In this document: positions 61,983-64,000 of the stretch, piece by piece
How positions within the stretch are numbered: position 1 is the first letter of the stretch
Layout of the letters: the number at the start of each line of letters is the position of its first letter
NCBI RefSeq assembly: GCF_000718165.1
Contig: NZ_JOEY01000004.1
Coordinates: 1 to 64,000 of the forward strand
DNA length: 64,000 nucleotides
Reading direction: 5' to 3'
Origin: Streptomyces fulvoviolaceus
Lineage (GTDB): Bacteria; Actinomycetota; Actinomycetes; Streptomycetales; Streptomycetaceae
The notes under the pieces: generated by a model
Databases searched by the model: none
Told to the model about the DNA's origin: nothing
The model's input: only the letters and a program-made list of their open reading frames with translations
Position numbers and translations under genes: made by a program

Positions 61983-63047
61983 ATGAGCGCTGTGACCCCC
62001 GCTGGAGGCGACACCGCGGCGGGCCGTTCCTGGCCCGACATCCTGAGCGCCCTGCTCGGCGGCCGTGACCTGAGCGCCGGTGACACGGCGTGGGCCATGG
62101 ACCGCATCATGAGCGGCGAGGCCGCGGACGCCCAGATCGCGGGCTTCCTCGTGGCGCTGCGGGCCAAGGGCGAGACGGTCGAGGAGATCACCGGCCTCGT
62201 GGAGACGATGTACGCCCACGCGAAGCCGCTGGACATCCCTGGGCCGGCCGTCGACATCGTCGGTACGGGCGGCGACCGGGCCAAGACGGTCAACATCTCG
62301 ACGATGTCCGCCATCGTGATCGCGGGGACCGGGGCGAAGGTCGTCAAGCACGGCAACCGGGCGTCGTCCTCGGCGAGCGGGTCGTCCGACGTGCTGGAGA
62401 AGCTCGGCATCAACCTGGACCTCCCGACCGAGCAGGTGGCGCGGGTGGTGGACGAGGCCGGGATCACCTTCTGCTTCGCGGCCAAGTTCCACCCGTCGAT
62501 GCGGTTCGTCGGCGCGGTCCGGCGGGACCTGGGGATTCCGACCTCGTTCAACCTCCTCGGCCCGCTGACCAACCCCGCCCGGGTCACCGCCTCGGCGGTC
62601 GGCTGCTTCGACACGCGGATGTCGGGGCTCATCGCCGGCGTACTGGCCGAGCGCGGCTCGTCCGCGCTGGTGTTCCGCGGCGACGACGGCCTCGACGAGC
62701 TGACCACCACGGCCACCTCCCGGGTCTGGATCGTCCGCGACGGCAAGGTCACCGAGGAGGCCTTCGACCCACGGGACGTGGGCCTCCAGCTGGTTCCGGT
62801 CGAGGCCCTGCGGGGCGCCGACCCCGAATACAACGCGGGCGTCGCCCGCCGTCTGCTGGACGGCGAGACGGGCCCGGTGCGGGACGCCGTACTCCTGAAC
62901 TCGGCGGCCGCGCTGGTGGCCCTGGAGCCGGGGGACGGACCGCTGGCGGACCGGATCCGGGCCGGCATGGCGAAGGCCGCGGAGTCGATCGACTCGGGGG
63001 CGGCGAAGCGGACGCTGGAGCGCTGGGTGGCGGCCAGCAACGCGTAG
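61983..63047 (+). CDS. trpD: Anthranilate phosphoribosyltransferase
   Basis: 354 residues from ATG 61983, with AGGAGCGG just ahead. It joins anthranilate to phosphoribosyl pyrophosphate in tryptophan synthesis. PRPP-binding residues in [38 protein letters not shown], and [20 protein letters not shown]; later [17 protein letters not shown]. The gene stands away from other trp genes, as is usual in this genus. An in-frame start 27 bases upstream lacks a ribosome site. Confidence 0.96.
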   Translation: MSAVTPAGGDTAAGRSWPDILSALLGGRDLSAGDTAWAMDRIMSGEAADAQIAGFLVALRAKGETVEEITGLVETMYAHAKPLDIPGPAVDIVGTGGDRAKTVNISTMSAIVIAGTGAKVVKHGNRASSSASGSSDVLEKLGINLDLPTEQVARVVDEAGITFCFAAKFHPSMRFVGAVRRDLGIPTSFNLLGPLTNPARVTASAVGCFDTRMSGLIAGVLAERGSSALVFRGDDGLDELTTTATSRVWIVRDGKVTEEAFDPRDVGLQLVPVEALRGADPEYNAGVARRLLDGETGPVRDAVLLNSAAALVALEPGDGPLADRIRAGMAKAAESIDSGAAKRTLERWVAASNA

Positions 63048-63123
63048 TACGTCGTGGACGGTTGTCCCGCGATCCGGACACGGGTTGCGGGACGACGATC
63101 ACTTCACGTACGTTCCTGTATCA

Positions 63124-63245
63124 GGTCATGAGTGACAGTCATGAGGCCCCGGCCGACTGTCCGGCAACCCTCCGTCCGTGGCGGGGTGCCCCGGGTGAGG
63201 ACCAGGCCGTAGGCAGTGAGGTCTACGGCAAGCGCGGACCCCTCA
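63124..63245 (+). promoter_or_regulatory. SAM-IV-type riboswitch
   Basis: The sequence from 63125 carries GTCATGAGTGACAGTCATGA, then GGCCCCGGCCGACTGTCCGG, CAACCCTCC, then GGCGGGGTGCCCCGGGTGAG and GACCAGGC, a layout I recognise as the S-adenosylmethionine-binding SAM-IV core shared with SAM-I (CCGGCAACC junction). A helix GGACCCCT/AGGGGTCC (63236-63243 with 63269-63276) follows and could be the expression platform. It lies 155 bases ahead of the class V aminotransferase gene, so that gene is probably repressed by SAM. Boundaries are estimated by eye. Confidence 0.85.
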
Positions 63246-63399
63246 TGCTTCTCGAACAGGCGTAGCCCAGGGGTCCTGGTCGTCGAGGAGTCTCTCGTGA
63301 GCAAGCGAATGCGATAGGGCCGCAGAGCCCCACTTCCGCACACCCCTTTCTCTTTTCCCGCATGCCTCTGATCTCGCATGCCTCTCACGGGAGTTCGCC

Positions 63400-64000
63400 A
63401 TGTCTGTCTCCACCGCTGCCCTCGCCCAGACCCTTTGTGCCCCGCTGCCCGTTCTGGGCCGAGATGTCACCGTCCCGCTCGTCACGGGCGGCGAAGTCAC
63501 CTACGCCGCGCTCGACTACGCGGCCAGCGCCCCGGCGCTCCAGCGGGTGTGGGACGACGTGGCGGCGTACGCGCCCTACTACGGCAGCGTGCACCGCGGC
63601 GCCGGCTACCTCTCCCAGCTGTCGACCGACCTCTTCGAGAACGCTCGCAGGACGGTCGCGGAGTTCCTGGACTGCCGGGCCGACGACCAGCTGATCTTCA
63701 CCCGGTCCACGACGGACTCGCTCAACCTCCTGGCTCAGGCCCTCCCCGCCGACTGCCAGGTCTTCGTCTTCGAGACCGAGCACCACGCCTCGCTGCTGCC
63801 GTGGAAGGACGCCCGGGTCACCTACCTCAACGCCCCGCGCACCCCGCGTCAGGCCGTCGAGACCCTGGAGCGGGCCCTCGCCGACCGCGACCCGTACGGC
63901 CCGGCGCTGGTCTGCGTCACCGGCGCCTCGAACGTCACCGGCGAGCTGTGGCCCGTACGGGAGTTGGCCGCCGCCGCTCACGCCCACGGTGCCCGGATCG
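63400..64000 (+). CDS. Class V aminotransferase-like protein (partial)
   Basis: About 200 codons from ATG 63400 (GGGAG seven bases ahead) before the window ends. It begins MSVSTAALAQTLCAPLPVLG. The PLP-enzyme parts seen are YAALDYAASAPALQRVWDDV, SVHRGAGYLSQLSTDLFENA, LIFTRSTTDSLNLLAQAL, VFVFETEHHASLLPWKD and LVCVTGASNVTGELWPVREL. The catalytic Lys lies beyond the end. This resembles cysteine desulfurase or selenocysteine lyase-like enzymes. The SAM-IV riboswitch upstream ties it to sulfur amino acid metabolism, so a cysteine or homocysteine-related lyase role is plausible. Confidence 0.85.
   Translation, partial: MSVSTAALAQTLCAPLPVLGRDVTVPLVTGGEVTYAALDYAASAPALQRVWDDVAAYAPYYGSVHRGAGYLSQLSTDLFENARRTVAEFLDCRADDQLIFTRSTTDSLNLLAQALPADCQVFVFETEHHASLLPWKDARVTYLNAPRTPRQAVETLERALADRDPYGPALVCVTGASNVTGELWPVRELAAAAHAHGARI

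Noticed and set aside
1..64000. Prophage, transposon, integrase, CRISPR, tRNA or rRNA genes
   Set aside because: None of the expected motifs, repeats or folds was seen on reading both strands; absence by eye is not proof for tRNAs.

Overview
The window is very GC-rich actinobacterial DNA, almost certainly a Streptomyces chromosome. Evidence: GTG starts are common, stop/start overlaps of the GTGA or ATGA kind join many operons, and the gene set is typical of the genus (GAF/ANTAR regulators, homodimeric pyruvate dehydrogenase E1, E2 with two lipoyl domains, actinobacterial qcrCAB and ctaCDF, an MBL-CobU fusion, a SAM-IV riboswitch). I count 51 protein genes, two of them cut by the window edges. 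I saw no rRNA, tRNA, CRISPR array, insertion sequence or prophage. Most of the region looks like core chromosome.

Layout. 1-9.7 kb is accessory-like: three ANTAR-type regulators, a STAS/GNAT gene pair, a 1.5 kb stretch with no convincing gene, a membrane-anchored Mrr-like nuclease, a Ser/Gly-rich membrane protein, small unknowns, a WYL regulator and a methyltransferase. 9.8-19.5 kb is central metabolism: a GntR regulator upstream of aceE, then the E2 and E3 genes of the 2-oxo acid dehydrogenase complexes and leucyl aminopeptidase. 19.8-26.4 kb is a compact exopolysaccharide-like cluster: a secreted deacetylase, a PelF-like glycosyltransferase, a 12-segment membrane protein, a spherulin-4/GH135-like protein and a GH114-like lipoprotein. 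The last four are joined by stop/start overlaps. 26.5-33.6 kb holds the late cobalamin genes cobS, cobT and cobU, interleaved with membrane-protein genes including an MprF-like transferase coupled to a rhomboid-like protein. 33.8-45.6 kb carries envelope stress and signalling genes: an HtrA-like lipoprotein protease, PspA/PspAA, a two-component pair followed by an RND transporter, and a Ser/Thr kinase with a beta-propeller sensor. 45.6-52.2 kb has nadA, an ErpA-type Fe-S carrier, adenosine kinase and a cysteine desulfurase-TusA fusion. 52.5-61.9 kb is the aerobic respiratory chain: ctaC-ctaD-ctaF, an L,D-transpeptidase, a receiver-like protein, ctaE and qcrC-qcrA-qcrB. The window closes with trpD and a SAM-IV-type riboswitch in front of a class V aminotransferase gene that runs off the end.

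The most interesting item is the 19.8-26.4 kb cluster. It pairs a Pel-type glycosyltransferase with deacetylase and hydrolase families known from Pel and from fungal galactosaminogalactan, but lacks recognisable pelD, pelE or pelG. Other notable points: three families of dispersed intergenic repeats, one copy of which lies in frame in the central loop of the cluster's membrane protein; a likely CTG start codon in a coupled gene pair; nested inverted repeats upstream of nadA; and near-perfect palindromes between the GntR gene and aceE.
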